A DNA stretch of 64,000 nt from Halomonas alkaliantarctica (GCF_029854215.1 NZ_CP122961.1:4092001-4156000), one strand, 5' to 3'. Counted from the first letter of the stretch, positions 35,345 through 44,027 are shown. Made by a program: numbers and translations. The notes: generated from the sequence alone by a model not told the origin.

Positions 35345-35908
35345 CTAGCGCGAAGGCAGGCCGAGATCATCTGCCATCGCACCCAAAAAATACTCTTGCA
35401 CTAATAACGACAGGCAGCCGTGATAAAAGACGGAGCGCCTACCCCAGGCACAACTCCCATCGATACCATTCACGCTAATAAAATCCGGGGGTTGCTTCGT
35501 CGCTTCCAACGGCCCACGAACCAAATCAGGCTGTCGAAATAGCCAACTGCCTAGCGAGCGCTCGCCCAAACTCTCCAAACGCTGCCCCTTTAGCTGCGTG
35601 AGGGGGGCGACCGAGCGTGCCACCACCCACGGCGTTTCATCCAAGCACAGCGCTACTTCCCGCAGCCAGGCGTAACGCTTGACGCCAATGCCCAGCGCCT
35701 GAGCCTCATCCTGGCGCGGCCAGCCGACACCCTGTCTTAGCAGCCTTACTCGAAACGGCTTCTCGCCACCCGCGGCCATTAAGCGGGCGGTTAACGAGTC
35801 GGTGGAGGCAACCCACTGCCACCAGGGAGCACTCATTGCAGGCCGAGCCGCATCAATCGGGCGCCAGCGGGAAAATAGAGGAGTTTGCCGATAAGCAGCA
35901 GCCGTCAC
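35345..35908 (-). CDS. ubiC: Chorismate pyruvate-lyase
   Basis: Makes 4-hydroxybenzoate from chorismate, the first step of ubiquinone synthesis. The 187-residue protein matches UbiC in length and in the pieces QGVGWPRQDEAQALGI, YAWLREVALCLDETPWVVARS and LGSWLFRQPDLVRG. The start is GTG at 35906-35908 with GGAG seven bases ahead; no good ATG is present. It forms an operon with ubiA and is divergent from the rubredoxin reductase gene. Confidence 0.93.
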   Translation of the reverse strand: MTAAAYRQTPLFSRWRPIDAARPAMSAPWWQWVASTDSLTARLMAAGGEKPFRVRLLRQGVGWPRQDEAQALGIGVKRYAWLREVALCLDETPWVVARSVAPLTQLKGQRLESLGERSLGSWLFRQPDLVRGPLEATKQPPDFISVNGIDGSCAWGRRSVFYHGCLSLLVQEYFLGAMADDLGLPSR

Positions 35909-35952
35909 CGAGTTCTCCAGGGCAATTAACGGGTTGGCTAGTGTAACATGAG

Positions 35953-35984
35953 CGCTGAAAGGCTTTTGTTTCAGCGACTTTTTT
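35953..35984 (+). terminator. Terminator-like hairpin in the ubiC-rubB divergent region
   Basis: CGCTGAAA (35953-35960) and TTTCAGCG (35969-35976) form an 8-bp stem followed by ACTTTTTT on the plus strand. There is no plus-strand gene upstream, so it is either an antisense end or part of a leader. T runs continue at about 36006, 36019 and 36030 before the next ATG. Confidence 0.45.
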
Positions 35985-36045
35985 AAAGACTCGGTTTAGC
36001 GCCTCTTTTTTCGCACTCTTTTTAGCAACTTTTTTTGGTGTCTGC

Positions 36046-37236
36046 ATGCCCGCCACCCAAACACAGAAAACGTCCTCTCACGCTGCGCTGGTGATTATTG
36101 GCACTGGCATGGCAGGGGTTGGCCTTGCCCGGGCGTTACGCCGATTGGGCGACCAACGCTCAATCACGCTGGTAAGCGCTGACAGCGGCGATGACTACAG
36201 CAAGCCGTTGCTCTCCACCGGCTTCGCCAAGGGCCTCGCGCCCGAACAATTAACCCAGCGCAGCGCTGCTGAACTAGGCGAAGAGCTAACTGCCCAGATG
36301 GTTATCCACACCCAAGTGGACGCACTGGATGTGGATAACCAAACAATTCTTCTTGAAGACGGCAGGGTGCTCGGCTACGACACACTGGTGCTGGCCACTG
36401 GCGCTGCACCACGGTTGCCCTTCAGCCTTGAGCCCAGCGTAGCCCCACGCTGCTTTGCCATCAACGACTTAGACGACTACCGCCACTTTCACTCGGCGCT
36501 AGGCCATGGCCCAGCACGGGTGGCGATTATTGGCGCGGGGCTGGTCGGCTGTGAATTTGCCAACGATCTTCATGCTGGCGGCCATCACGTCAGCGTCATC
36601 GCCCCTGAAGGAAGCCTGCTTCCTCGCTTGCTACCACCGCCTTTAGGAAACGCCCTGAGCGATGCCTTTAGCGAAGCAGGGATCAACCTTCACCTTGGCC
36701 GTTCGATTGATTCCATTACGTCCGAAAGCGACGAAGACATCGTATTGCGCCTGGATAACGGCGACACCGTCAGCGCTGACCTCGTACTGATGGCAACCGG
36801 CCTTGCCCCCCGCACGGCGCTTGCCGAAGCGGCTGGTTTAAGCGTATCGCCTAGCGGTATAGTCGTTGACCGGCAGTTGCGTACTTCGCACACCCATATC
36901 TACGCCCTGGGCGATGTGGCCTGCGTAGACGGCGTTAATGCCATGTACGTTCAGCCGCTGCAAGCCAGCGCCAAGGCACTGGCAGCAACGCTTTCGGGCA
37001 CCCCCACGCCGGTTAGCTTTGGCGCCTGGCCGGTAGTGGTTAAAACGCCGCTACTGCCAGTAGTGGCCTACCCGCCAACCACCACGCCCGAGCGTTGGCG
37101 AATTGAAGGCGAAGGCGGTGATATCAGTGCCTTGGCTGAAAATAAAGACGGACGTTTGATTGGTTTTGCGTTGACAGGCGGCTGCGTGAGAAGGAAAGTG
37201 GAGCTTTCCAGAGCAGCACCTGCGCTGCTAGGCTGA
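36046..37236 (+). CDS. rubB: Rubredoxin-NAD+ reductase-like FAD oxidoreductase
   Basis: The 396-residue flavoprotein has a first dinucleotide motif IIGTGMAGVGLARALRRLG (about 17-35, FAD), the KPLLSTGFAKGL segment typical of rubredoxin reductases, ATGAAPRLPF, a second dinucleotide motif IIGAGLVGCEFANDL (about 161-175, NAD) and the FAD-binding GDVACVDG near residue 285. It would pass electrons from NADH to rubredoxin. No rubredoxin gene is next to it, unlike the arrangement in many pseudomonads, so the partner is coded elsewhere. It has no strong ribosome site, only a T-rich leader. Confidence 0.85.
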   Translation: MPATQTQKTSSHAALVIIGTGMAGVGLARALRRLGDQRSITLVSADSGDDYSKPLLSTGFAKGLAPEQLTQRSAAELGEELTAQMVIHTQVDALDVDNQTILLEDGRVLGYDTLVLATGAAPRLPFSLEPSVAPRCFAINDLDDYRHFHSALGHGPARVAIIGAGLVGCEFANDLHAGGHHVSVIAPEGSLLPRLLPPPLGNALSDAFSEAGINLHLGRSIDSITSESDEDIVLRLDNGDTVSADLVLMATGLAPRTALAEAAGLSVSPSGIVVDRQLRTSHTHIYALGDVACVDGVNAMYVQPLQASAKALAATLSGTPTPVSFGAWPVVVKTPLLPVVAYPPTTTPERWRIEGEGGDISALAENKDGRLIGFALTGGCVRRKVELSRAAPALLG

Positions 37237-37344
37237 TTTTCGTCGCGTTCACGACTAGGCTAGAGAAGCTATCCTAATCGGCTACGCACCCAACAACATG
37301 CATTTGTTTGATGTTTGATTTCTTTTAAAAAGGGGAGATTCCTT

Positions 37345-37617
37345 ATGCGCAAACCTGAACTCGCAGCAGCCATCGCTGAAAGTGCCGACCTGTCCAAAGA
37401 TAAAGCTGGCCAGGTGCTGAACGTCATTCTGGATGAGATCACCAACAGTTGTGCCAAGGGCGAAGATGTCGCGCTGATTGGTTTCGGTACCTTCACGGTA
37501 CGTGAGCGCGCAGCGCGTACCGGCAAAAATCCGCAAACCGGTGCCCCGCTGCAGATTCCGGCTAGCAAAAACGTTGCCTTTAAGCCAGGCAAAGGACTCA
37601 AGGACGCCGTTTCCTAA
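37345..37617 (+). CDS. hupB: DNA-binding protein HU
   Basis: A 90-residue nucleoid protein with the HU/IHF fold. The N-terminus MRKPELAAAIAESADLSKDK, the LIGFGTFTVRERAARTGKNPQTG arm segment (two parts) and the end NVAFKPGKGLKDAV are typical. It bends DNA without strong sequence need. The ATG at 37345 has an AGGGGAG box; an open extension of ten codons upstream is not used. Its stop shares one base with the next gene (TAATG). The gene may be the only HU form in this window; the letter B is a guess. Confidence 0.93.
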   Translation: MRKPELAAAIAESADLSKDKAGQVLNVILDEITNSCAKGEDVALIGFGTFTVRERAARTGKNPQTGAPLQIPASKNVAFKPGKGLKDAVS

Positions 37618-37973
37618 TGAAGCTCAAGCTGACGCTGTGGCTGCTGGGCATACTGCTCAAACGTGCCCTGCGCCGCAAACCGCGCTTTCGTGAACAGTTA
37701 GAGCGCATGCGCGGCCTGGACTGGGGGATTGCCACGGAAGATCTAAGTATTGCCCGCCACTACCGGATGACGCCGAAAAGTGTCAGTACCGGCAAAGGGC
37801 TGCCCGTGGACTTAGATCTTGAGTTACGCTTCCGTGATCAGGATACCGCCTTGAAAGTGCTCAAAAAGCCAACCCAGCAGGCCTTTCTCGACGGCATGAT
37901 GAACGGCGACGTGCGCTTAGTGGGTGATTCCGCCGATATGAATAAGCTGCAAAAACTACTCAAATATTTGTAG
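37617..37973 (+). CDS. Small SCP2-like protein coupled to HU
   Basis: The 118-residue protein has a short hydrophobic N-terminus with basic residues (LWLLGILLKRALRRKPRF) and a C-terminal half FLDGMMNGDVRLVGDSADMNKLQKLLKYL (in pieces) that recalls SCP2-type lipid-binding domains, where a beta-hairpin with GD and a last helix close the pocket. The match is partial and no ligand can be given. The ATG overlaps the HU stop by one base, so translation is probably coupled to HU. No terminator is seen behind it. Confidence 0.65.
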   Translation: MKLKLTLWLLGILLKRALRRKPRFREQLERMRGLDWGIATEDLSIARHYRMTPKSVSTGKGLPVDLDLELRFRDQDTALKVLKKPTQQAFLDGMMNGDVRLVGDSADMNKLQKLLKYL

Positions 37974-38051
37974 CGGCTTACGATCAGCATAGGGTAGCGG
38001 CTTAGTTTAAATAAATTTAGGCTAAACAAGGTAGAGGTATAAAAGCTATCG

Positions 38052-38999
38052 ATGGACATACCTCATCAACGCCTTGTTTACTTCCGCGTTACCCTTGAGT
38101 CTGGCTCAGTGCGCCGCGCAGCGGCGCGCTTGGATATCGCTCCCTCGGCAGTAAGCCGGCAAATTGCTTTGCTGGAAGAAGCCTTGGGAGCCACCCTGAT
38201 GGAGCGTCAGCGCGACGGCATTTCGCCTACTCCGGTAGGCGAAATGCTGCTTGAATACTGCGAACGTCGCGGCGCACTTGATGAAGGCTTTATTGCGTCA
38301 CTTGAATCCTACCAACGCATGGAAACCGGCAAGATCTCGCTTACCGTCGGTGAAGGGTTTGTCAGTGACTTAGTAGCATCCCCGCTGCATGAATTTACCC
38401 AACGCTATGCGGGTATTCAGCTCGATATCCATACCGCAGGCACCTCGGGCATTATTGAAGCCATTGTCGACGATCATACTCATATCGGCTTAATGTTCCA
38501 TGAGCGAACCCACCCCCAGCTACGCTTCTGGGCATCGACGCCTCAGCCGCTAATGGCCATTTTACCGCCCGACCACCCCTTAACCAGCCAAACATCACCG
38601 CTCACGCTTACCCAGCTTAGCGATCAGCCCATGGCCATGTGGGACACTACCCATGGGGTACGTCAAATGGTTGACCAAGCCTTTCAGCAGTCGCGCATAG
38701 CCCCACGCATGGCAATGAATACCAACTCCATGGTGATTCTGGCTCAGTATGTGCGTAGCGGCATGGGCATTACCCTACTGCCCGCCTTTGCCGTCGCCCA
38801 CGATTTAGAGCTCGGCACGTTAGTGGCGAGCCCGGTCGATAATCCGCTTTTTCAGCGCTCCCAAGCCCACATGGTCACGCGGGTAGGCCGCCAACAGCCC
38901 AAGGCCAGCGTTCTGCTGCTACGCCACTTGCAGCGCTGGATGCAGGCGTTTCGCGCCCCAGGCTCAGTGCTAAGCGATCAACCCACGCCACTGCCGTAA
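38052..38999 (+). CDS. LysR-family transcriptional regulator
   Basis: The 315-residue protein has an N-terminal winged helix (about 1-60; SVRRAAARLDIAPSAVSRQIALLEEALG in pieces) and the two-lobed periplasmic-protein-like effector domain after residue 95. It starts with ATG at 38052 after the SCP2-like gene. Its 3' end overlaps the convergent aldehyde dehydrogenase gene by 22 bases. It may control that catabolic set, though LysR regulators usually lie divergent from their target; this is a guess. Confidence 0.9.
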   Translation: MDIPHQRLVYFRVTLESGSVRRAAARLDIAPSAVSRQIALLEEALGATLMERQRDGISPTPVGEMLLEYCERRGALDEGFIASLESYQRMETGKISLTVGEGFVSDLVASPLHEFTQRYAGIQLDIHTAGTSGIIEAIVDDHTHIGLMFHERTHPQLRFWASTPQPLMAILPPDHPLTSQTSPLTLTQLSDQPMAMWDTTHGVRQMVDQAFQQSRIAPRMAMNTNSMVILAQYVRSGMGITLLPAFAVAHDLELGTLVASPVDNPLFQRSQAHMVTRVGRQQPKASVLLLRHLQRWMQAFRAPGSVLSDQPTPLP

Positions 39000-40528
39000 C
39001 CAAATGCCACGCTGGCTTCAGGGGCGGTTTCCACCCAGACGCTTTGCGGCACCGTGTATTCGCGCAGGCCATCCAAACCGCTAGAGCGCCCAAAGCCGCT
39101 ATCGCCAAAGCCACCAAACGGCGACATCACGCTGATCGCCTTATAGCTATTGATCCACACCGTGCCCGCTCGCAGTTGCCCGGCGACGCGATGCGCCCGC
39201 GCCACGTCCTGACTCCAAACGGCGCCAGCCAAGCCAAAGCGGGTCTCGTTGGCAAGTTGAATGGCCTCATTTTCAGTGTCGAAGGCCATCGCCACCAGCA
39301 CTGGGCCGAACACCTCTTGCTGAGCGATCTCCATATCCGGCGTGACATCGACCAGCACGGTCGGGGCGATAAAATAGCCGTGGGCCTCGTCTGGCAGTCC
39401 TTCGGGACGTTTGCCGCCCGTTAATACTCTCGCGCCTGCCGCTTCGGCGGCCTCAATCATGCGGGTGGCCTGCTCAAATTGGCGGCGATTCTGTAGTGGC
39501 CCCATGCGCGTCGCTTCATCGCTGGGTAACCCCACCGCAATCTGCTCCGCGGCCCGTGCCAAACGGCTGGTGACCTGCTCAAACACCGAGCGCTCGATTA
39601 GCAGCCGTGAGCCCGCCACACAGCTCTGGCCAGCGGCGGCAAAAATGGCCGCCTGGGCCCCCGCGACGGCTTCATCCAGCTTGGCATCAGCAAAGACGAT
39701 ATTGGCCGATTTGCCCCCCAGCTCTAACACGCTGGGCACCAGCCTCCGCGCGCCCGCTTCAGCAATCATGCGGCCACTCTGGGGAGAGCCCACGAATACC
39801 AGCTTGCTGATGGTGGGGTGGTCGGTCAGCGCTGCGCCGGTCGTTTTTCCCAGCCCGTTGACGATATTGATCAGTCCCTTAGGTAGCCCGCCGCTTTCCA
39901 GTAACTTGGCAATCACCACCGAGGAGAAGGGCGTCAGTTCGGAAGGCTTCAGCACTACCCCATTGCCCGCTGCTATAGCCGGGGCCAGCTGCCAGGCGCA
40001 GGTGAACATTGGCGCGTTCCAGGGGGTAATTTGCCCCACCACGCCGTAAGGCACATGGCGCACATAGTTAAGGTGCGAAGTAGGTACCGGAATCACTTCG
40101 CCATGCTGCTTATCGCACCAACCCGCGTAGTACTCGAACATCTCGCGCACTTTGCCTACTTCAGCCCGACAGTCACGAATCGGCTTACCGGCCACCACAC
40201 TTTCCAGTTGAGCCAGCGCCTCTTCATGGCCCTCCAGGCCGCGTATAGCGGCGTTCATGCGCCGTCCACGCTCGCTGGCGGTTAGCGCCATCCATTCGCG
40301 CTGCCCACGCTCAGCGGCTTGGGTGGCACGCCCAATCAGCGCGGCACCCGCATCGCGATAGCTCACCAGCGTTTCGCCGGTGGCCGGATTGGTCAGGGTG
40401 ATTACTTCCCCCTCTCCCGCCACTAAACCGCCATCAATCCAGTTGCTCAACAGCGTGGTGGCCGTTAATCCAAAACCTTCGAGGAGCGTGGCAAGGTGAT
40501 CTTGAGCATGTTGGCTAAGTGCGTTCAT
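38978..40528 (-). CDS. NAD(P)-dependent aldehyde dehydrogenase
   Basis: The 516-residue protein belongs to the aldehyde dehydrogenase superfamily. The general-base Glu lies in VLELGGKSANIVF (about residue 272), the nucleophile Cys in AAGQSCVAGSRLLIE (about 306), and the NAD-binding TPWNAPMF and FVGSPQSGRMI segments are present. The closest family look is betaine-aldehyde/semialdehyde type, substrate unknown. It is coupled to the upstream beta-hydroxyacid dehydrogenase gene by a 4-base ATGA overlap, which suggests consecutive oxidations in a breakdown route. Confidence 0.92.
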   Translation of the reverse strand: MNALSQHAQDHLATLLEGFGLTATTLLSNWIDGGLVAGEGEVITLTNPATGETLVSYRDAGAALIGRATQAAERGQREWMALTASERGRRMNAAIRGLEGHEEALAQLESVVAGKPIRDCRAEVGKVREMFEYYAGWCDKQHGEVIPVPTSHLNYVRHVPYGVVGQITPWNAPMFTCAWQLAPAIAAGNGVVLKPSELTPFSSVVIAKLLESGGLPKGLINIVNGLGKTTGAALTDHPTISKLVFVGSPQSGRMIAEAGARRLVPSVLELGGKSANIVFADAKLDEAVAGAQAAIFAAAGQSCVAGSRLLIERSVFEQVTSRLARAAEQIAVGLPSDEATRMGPLQNRRQFEQATRMIEAAEAAGARVLTGGKRPEGLPDEAHGYFIAPTVLVDVTPDMEIAQQEVFGPVLVAMAFDTENEAIQLANETRFGLAGAVWSQDVARAHRVAGQLRAGTVWINSYKAISVMSPFGGFGDSGFGRSSGLDGLREYTVPQSVWVETAPEASVAFGYGSGVG

Positions 40529-41415
40529 GACTGCTCCTCCGCCTGGCTGGCACGCGCTAATATCGGTGTAGTGATATGGTTAAAATCATCGCTATCGCTT
40601 GGTTGTTCGGGGTTCGCGTGCCAGGCATCGACCACCGCCTGCAAGAGCGGCGAGGGGATACCCAGTTGCTCAGCCGCATCCCGTGCTAAGCGCAGGTCTT
40701 TACGCATCAAACCGGTGGTAAAGCCTGAATCGAAACGCTCGCTCAGTATCCACTCGGGGAAGTTCACCTCGCTGACCGCGCTGCGGCCCGAACCACTGTT
40801 AAGGCCCGCCAAGCAGGCGGCGGGGTCAACGCCCGCCTTAGCTGCCATAGCAACGGCTTCGGCAGTAGTTAACAAGTGCGCGGCACACAGGTAGTTATTG
40901 GCAAGCTTGACCACATGGCCGCTGCCCGGGCCGCCCACATGGGTGCGCTTGGCCGACATCGCTTCCAGCATCGGCGATACCCGTTCGATAGTGTGTTCAT
41001 CGCCTCCCAACAGCATACCCAGCTTGCCGCTGGCAGCGCCTTTCGGGCCGCCGCTGACGGGGGCATCCAACCATAGAAGGCCCGCAGCAATTACTTTTTC
41101 AGCCAGTTCACGCGTCACGGCAGGGTCACTGGTGGAGGTATCGACAATCACGCTACCTTTCGGCGCAAGGGCGAGTAAGCCTGGGGATTGCTCGATCACC
41201 TCGCGCACATGGGCGGAGGTGGGCAACGACAGCAGGTAAACGTCGCTAGCGGGTAATTCTTCGGGAGCCACAACGGTTAATCCTTGAGCAGCAAGACGCG
41301 ACCGTGCCTGCTCAAACACATCGCTACCCGCTACTTCAAACCCTGCTGCTTTGAGAGTGAGCGCCATATTGCCGCCCATCTGCCCCAGCCCGATAACGGT
41401 AATGGTTAAAGACAT
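40525..41415 (-). CDS. Beta-hydroxyacid (3-hydroxyisobutyrate-type) dehydrogenase
   Basis: The 296-residue protein has the N-terminal Rossmann motif VIGLGQMGGNMALTLKAAGF (about 6-25), the substrate signature DAPVSGGPKGAASGKLGMLLGG (about 116-137, in pieces) and the catalytic Lys in GSGHVVKLANN (about 170). Members oxidise 3-hydroxyisobutyrate, tartronate semialdehyde or related acids; the subgroup cannot be decided here. It is followed by aldehyde dehydrogenase with ATGA overlap. A 145-base gap with a hairpin and a short tandem repeat separates it from the upstream amidohydrolase gene. Confidence 0.92.
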   Translation of the reverse strand: MSLTITVIGLGQMGGNMALTLKAAGFEVAGSDVFEQARSRLAAQGLTVVAPEELPASDVYLLSLPTSAHVREVIEQSPGLLALAPKGSVIVDTSTSDPAVTRELAEKVIAAGLLWLDAPVSGGPKGAASGKLGMLLGGDEHTIERVSPMLEAMSAKRTHVGGPGSGHVVKLANNYLCAAHLLTTAEAVAMAAKAGVDPAACLAGLNSGSGRSAVSEVNFPEWILSERFDSGFTTGLMRKDLRLARDAAEQLGIPSPLLQAVVDAWHANPEQPSDSDDFNHITTPILARASQAEEQS

Positions 41416-41481
41416 CCTAAAACTCCCTACAGCGCTTTTTGGGTAACGAGGCGCCGTGTTCGGTGTTGATTTTGGCGTAGA

Positions 41482-41512
41482 CGCTCCCCTACCCAGTGGG
41501 CATCGGGGAGCG
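41482..41512. other. Intercistronic hairpin
   Basis: CGCTCCCC (41482-41489) and GGGGAGCG (41505-41512) enclose a further CCCA/TGGG pair. No T run follows on either strand, so it looks like an mRNA-stabilising or attenuating hairpin rather than a full terminator between the M20 and dehydrogenase genes. Confidence 0.5.
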
Positions 41513-41520
41513 AATAACGC

Positions 41521-41548
41521 TTGTTGTTAAGAAATTGTTGTTAAGAAA
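41521..41548. repeat. 14-base perfect tandem duplication
   Basis: TTGTTGTTAAGAAA is repeated twice without gap just after the M20 gene stop (on the minus strand). It is most simply a slipped-strand duplication in non-coding DNA. Confidence 0.85.
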
Positions 41549-41559
41549 CAGGTGACGAT

Positions 41560-42717
41560 TTAGACGAGAAGCGCCCTAACCAGCTCCACCCAGTAGCGTG
41601 CACCCAGCGGCAGCAAGGCATCGTTAAAGTCATAACGGGGGTTATGCAGCGAAGCGGATTCCTCGCCATTGCCCATCCAGATATAGGCACCTGGGCGCTC
41701 GGCCAGCAGGAACGAGAAATCCTCAGACGCCATACTCGGGGGTGGGTTGCGAATCATGTTGTCGCTGCCGAGTAAGCTTTCCAGCACCGAGGCGCATTGC
41801 TGGGCGTGTTCAGGGGTATTGATAGTAGCGGGATAGCAGCGCTGGTAATCCAGATCAACGGTTAAGCCGTGAAACTCCGCCAAGCTGGCAATCGCCTGCT
41901 TAAAGCGTGCCTCTAAGTGCTCTTTATGCGCCATATCAAAACAGCGCAGCGTGCCGCGAAGCGCCACCTGTTCAGGAATCACGTTGAAGGTATCCCCCGC
42001 ATTAATGCTGGTAATACTCAGCACGGCTGATTTGTCCGGTGGCGTTTCGCGGCTCACCAGCCCTTGCAGCTGGCTGATCAGTTGGCAGCTCGCCAACACC
42101 GTATCAGTACCTAAATGGGGCATCGCCGCATGGCAGCCCTTGCCCGTCAGCGTCAGGCTAAAGATGTCGAAGGCGGCCATGACGTCGGTATCGTGCACCG
42201 CGGCAACGCCTACGGGTAGGCCTGGCCAGTTATGCAGGCCGTACACGGCGTCCATGGGAAAGCGCTCAAACAGACCCTCTTCAACCATCACCCGCCCGCC
42301 GCCTGCGTTCTCTTCAGCGGGTTGAAAGATGAACACCACACGGCCTTTGAAATCCGGTTGCTGCTTTAACGCCCAGGCAGCACCCAATAACATCGTTGTG
42401 TGGCCATCGTGGCCACAGGCATGCATCTTGCCCGGCGTTTGCGACGCGTAGGCAAGCGCAGTCTCTTCACGAATATCCAGAGCGTCGATATCGGCCCGCA
42501 GGCCGATGGTTTTACCTTCACCCTGTTGACCATCCAGAGCGGCTACCACACCCGTGCCGGCAATCCCGGTGGTTACCTCAAAGCCCCACTCAGTCAGCAG
42601 CTCGGCAATGCGGGCGCTGGTGCGGTGCTCTTCAAACGCCGTTTCCGGATGCTGGTGAAAATCATGGCGCCACGCTTTTAGTTCTGCGTTATCCGGTAAG
42701 TCTACTGAAGCAGTCAT
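41560..42717 (-). CDS. M20-family amidohydrolase (M20D, hippurate/IAA-amino acid type)
   Basis: The 385-residue enzyme has the M20 metal site in MHACGHDGHTTMLLGAAW (about 100-117), GVVAALDG, the catalytic Glu region FQPAEENAGGGRVMVEEGLF, and HNWPGLPVGVAA. The dimerisation domain lies in the middle (about 180-290). Family members cleave N-acyl or N-aroyl amino acids. No secretion signal is present, so it acts in the cytoplasm on an imported substrate. It follows the two membrane-protein genes by 10 bases, which probably import that substrate. Confidence 0.92.
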   Translation of the reverse strand: MTASVDLPDNAELKAWRHDFHQHPETAFEEHRTSARIAELLTEWGFEVTTGIAGTGVVAALDGQQGEGKTIGLRADIDALDIREETALAYASQTPGKMHACGHDGHTTMLLGAAWALKQQPDFKGRVVFIFQPAEENAGGGRVMVEEGLFERFPMDAVYGLHNWPGLPVGVAAVHDTDVMAAFDIFSLTLTGKGCHAAMPHLGTDTVLASCQLISQLQGLVSRETPPDKSAVLSITSINAGDTFNVIPEQVALRGTLRCFDMAHKEHLEARFKQAIASLAEFHGLTVDLDYQRCYPATINTPEHAQQCASVLESLLGSDNMIRNPPPSMASEDFSFLLAERPGAYIWMGNGEESASLHNPRYDFNDALLPLGARYWVELVRALLV

Positions 42718-42727
42718 CGTCTTATCC

Positions 42728-43222
42728 TTAAAGCATCACATGGGCGACAACGGCAGAGCCAATAAAGGTACCGGTAAAGACCAGCAGGGCCACAATCACA
42801 AGCTTCCAGCCAGTTTGCTTGAACATGGCAAACTCACGCCCGGTAAGCGCCAGCCCTGCGTAGGCCAGTACCGGCGTGACCACTGCCAGAAAATCCACTT
42901 CAGCCAGCCGTGCGATTATCCACCCATTACCCGGGAAGAACGGCAGCGTCGCGATAATACTGATCAGCGACACCCAGGCCACGCTGGGAAGGTAAAAAGG
43001 GCAAAACCGCCCAACCACCAAGCCGATAATGACCATGACATACAGAATCAGCATGCCGGGTAGCGCATCTAATAAAGGCGAACCGTTAACGATATTGCTA
43101 AACCAAGCGGCGATACATACGGCTGCCAGCACTAAAGCCGTTTTACCGAGTTGGTTTTCCGGGCGTAGCTCTTTCAGCGCTTCGGCATCAAACTGATCGA
43201 CCGTGCTCTCATGAGTTTTCAT
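42728..43222 (-). CDS. Small integral membrane protein paired with DUF3100 protein
   Basis: The 164-residue protein has a soluble charged N-terminus of about 28 residues and then four to five membrane helices (about 28-45, 52-72, 80-100, 108-125, 137-162). I do not recognise a named family with certainty. It overlaps the end of the DUF3100 gene by 14 bases and precedes the M20 gene by 10, so the three are co-transcribed. The simplest reading is a second subunit of a two-part transporter. Confidence 0.75.
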   Translation of the reverse strand: MKTHESTVDQFDAEALKELRPENQLGKTALVLAAVCIAAWFSNIVNGSPLLDALPGMLILYVMVIIGLVVGRFCPFYLPSVAWVSLISIIATLPFFPGNGWIIARLAEVDFLAVVTPVLAYAGLALTGREFAMFKQTGWKLVIVALLVFTGTFIGSAVVAHVML

Positions 43223-44027
43223 GGCTAATCTCCTGGCGCGAGCCGTTTAAGCGCTTGTACATCCACTCGGTGACCGGTAGCGCGATAAATAGCGAGATAT
43301 ACAAACCGGTGGCGTAGGTAAGCAGGTTGCTGGCCCCGGCAAAGGCGAGTAGCTCATCTTTAGACGCCGGAACCGCTTCGGCCAACGCAGCCGAACACGC
43401 CGCCACCATACTGCCACTGCCCACCCCACAGGCCATGGCCAGAGCACGAATATCGAGAATATCCAACGAGGCGATATAGCCCGCCATTAAGGCGAAGTAG
43501 AGCGTGCCGAACATGGTGCCCACTACGTAAACGCCCATAATACCGATACCTTCAGGGCTTCTTAGCCCGTAACGGTCTGAAATGATGGCAATATTGGGTT
43601 CACGGGCGATAGAGTAGGTAGCACCAATCGCTTCACGGCCCATTTTGAGCACTAATACCGCAAAGGGCAGCGCGATCAGCATGGTGCCCAGATTGCCCAA
43701 TTCCTGGAGAATCAGCGCAGGGCCGGCGGCGATAATTTGCTCAATGGCGGGGCCAATGGTGGAGCCAAACTTGGCAATAAACGGCAAAATAGCGATCAGG
43801 ATGATCGGGCCAGCCGCATTGCTGACCGGCTTGGGGATGACCTTGCCCATTGCCGAGAAAAGATGAGGATTGAACAGTACGCCAATGATAAAAGCATAGA
43901 GCAGCGGTAATAACAGCAGCGTTCCAGGCCCGAGGGGGATACGTACGATGCCGACCCACTCGGCAAACATTGACGTCACGATCACCGTTAGGTGAAGACG
44001 CCAGTCCAGCAGTAGCTTGAGATCCAT
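43209..44027 (-). CDS. DUF3100 family membrane protein
   Basis: The 272-residue protein has about eight membrane segments and the DUF3100 pattern in pieces: RIPLGPGTLLLLPLLYAFIIG, NAAGPIILIAILPFIAKFGSTIG and ACGVGSGSMVAACSAALAE. The family has no tested function and often occurs with peptidases or hydrolases. Here it heads an apparent operon with a small membrane protein and an M20 amidohydrolase, so an uptake role for an N-acyl amino acid-like compound is plausible but unproven. The ATG at 44025-44027 faces the yccS-like gene across a divergent region. Confidence 0.85.
   Translation of the reverse strand: MDLKLLLDWRLHLTVIVTSMFAEWVGIVRIPLGPGTLLLLPLLYAFIIGVLFNPHLFSAMGKVIPKPVSNAAGPIILIAILPFIAKFGSTIGPAIEQIIAAGPALILQELGNLGTMLIALPFAVLVLKMGREAIGATYSIAREPNIAIISDRYGLRSPEGIGIMGVYVVGTMFGTLYFALMAGYIASLDILDIRALAMACGVGSGSMVAACSAALAEAVPASKDELLAFAGASNLLTYATGLYISLFIALPVTEWMYKRLNGSRQEISHENS

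Noticed and set aside
35853..36056. Minus-strand lysine-rich open frame overlapping the ubiC start
   Set aside because: Its lysines come from the T tracts of the leader, it has no ribosome site, and it overlaps ubiC out of frame.
41482..41512. Hairpin between the dehydrogenase and M20 genes as a terminator
   Set aside because: No T tract follows on the minus strand; it is listed only as an intercistronic hairpin.
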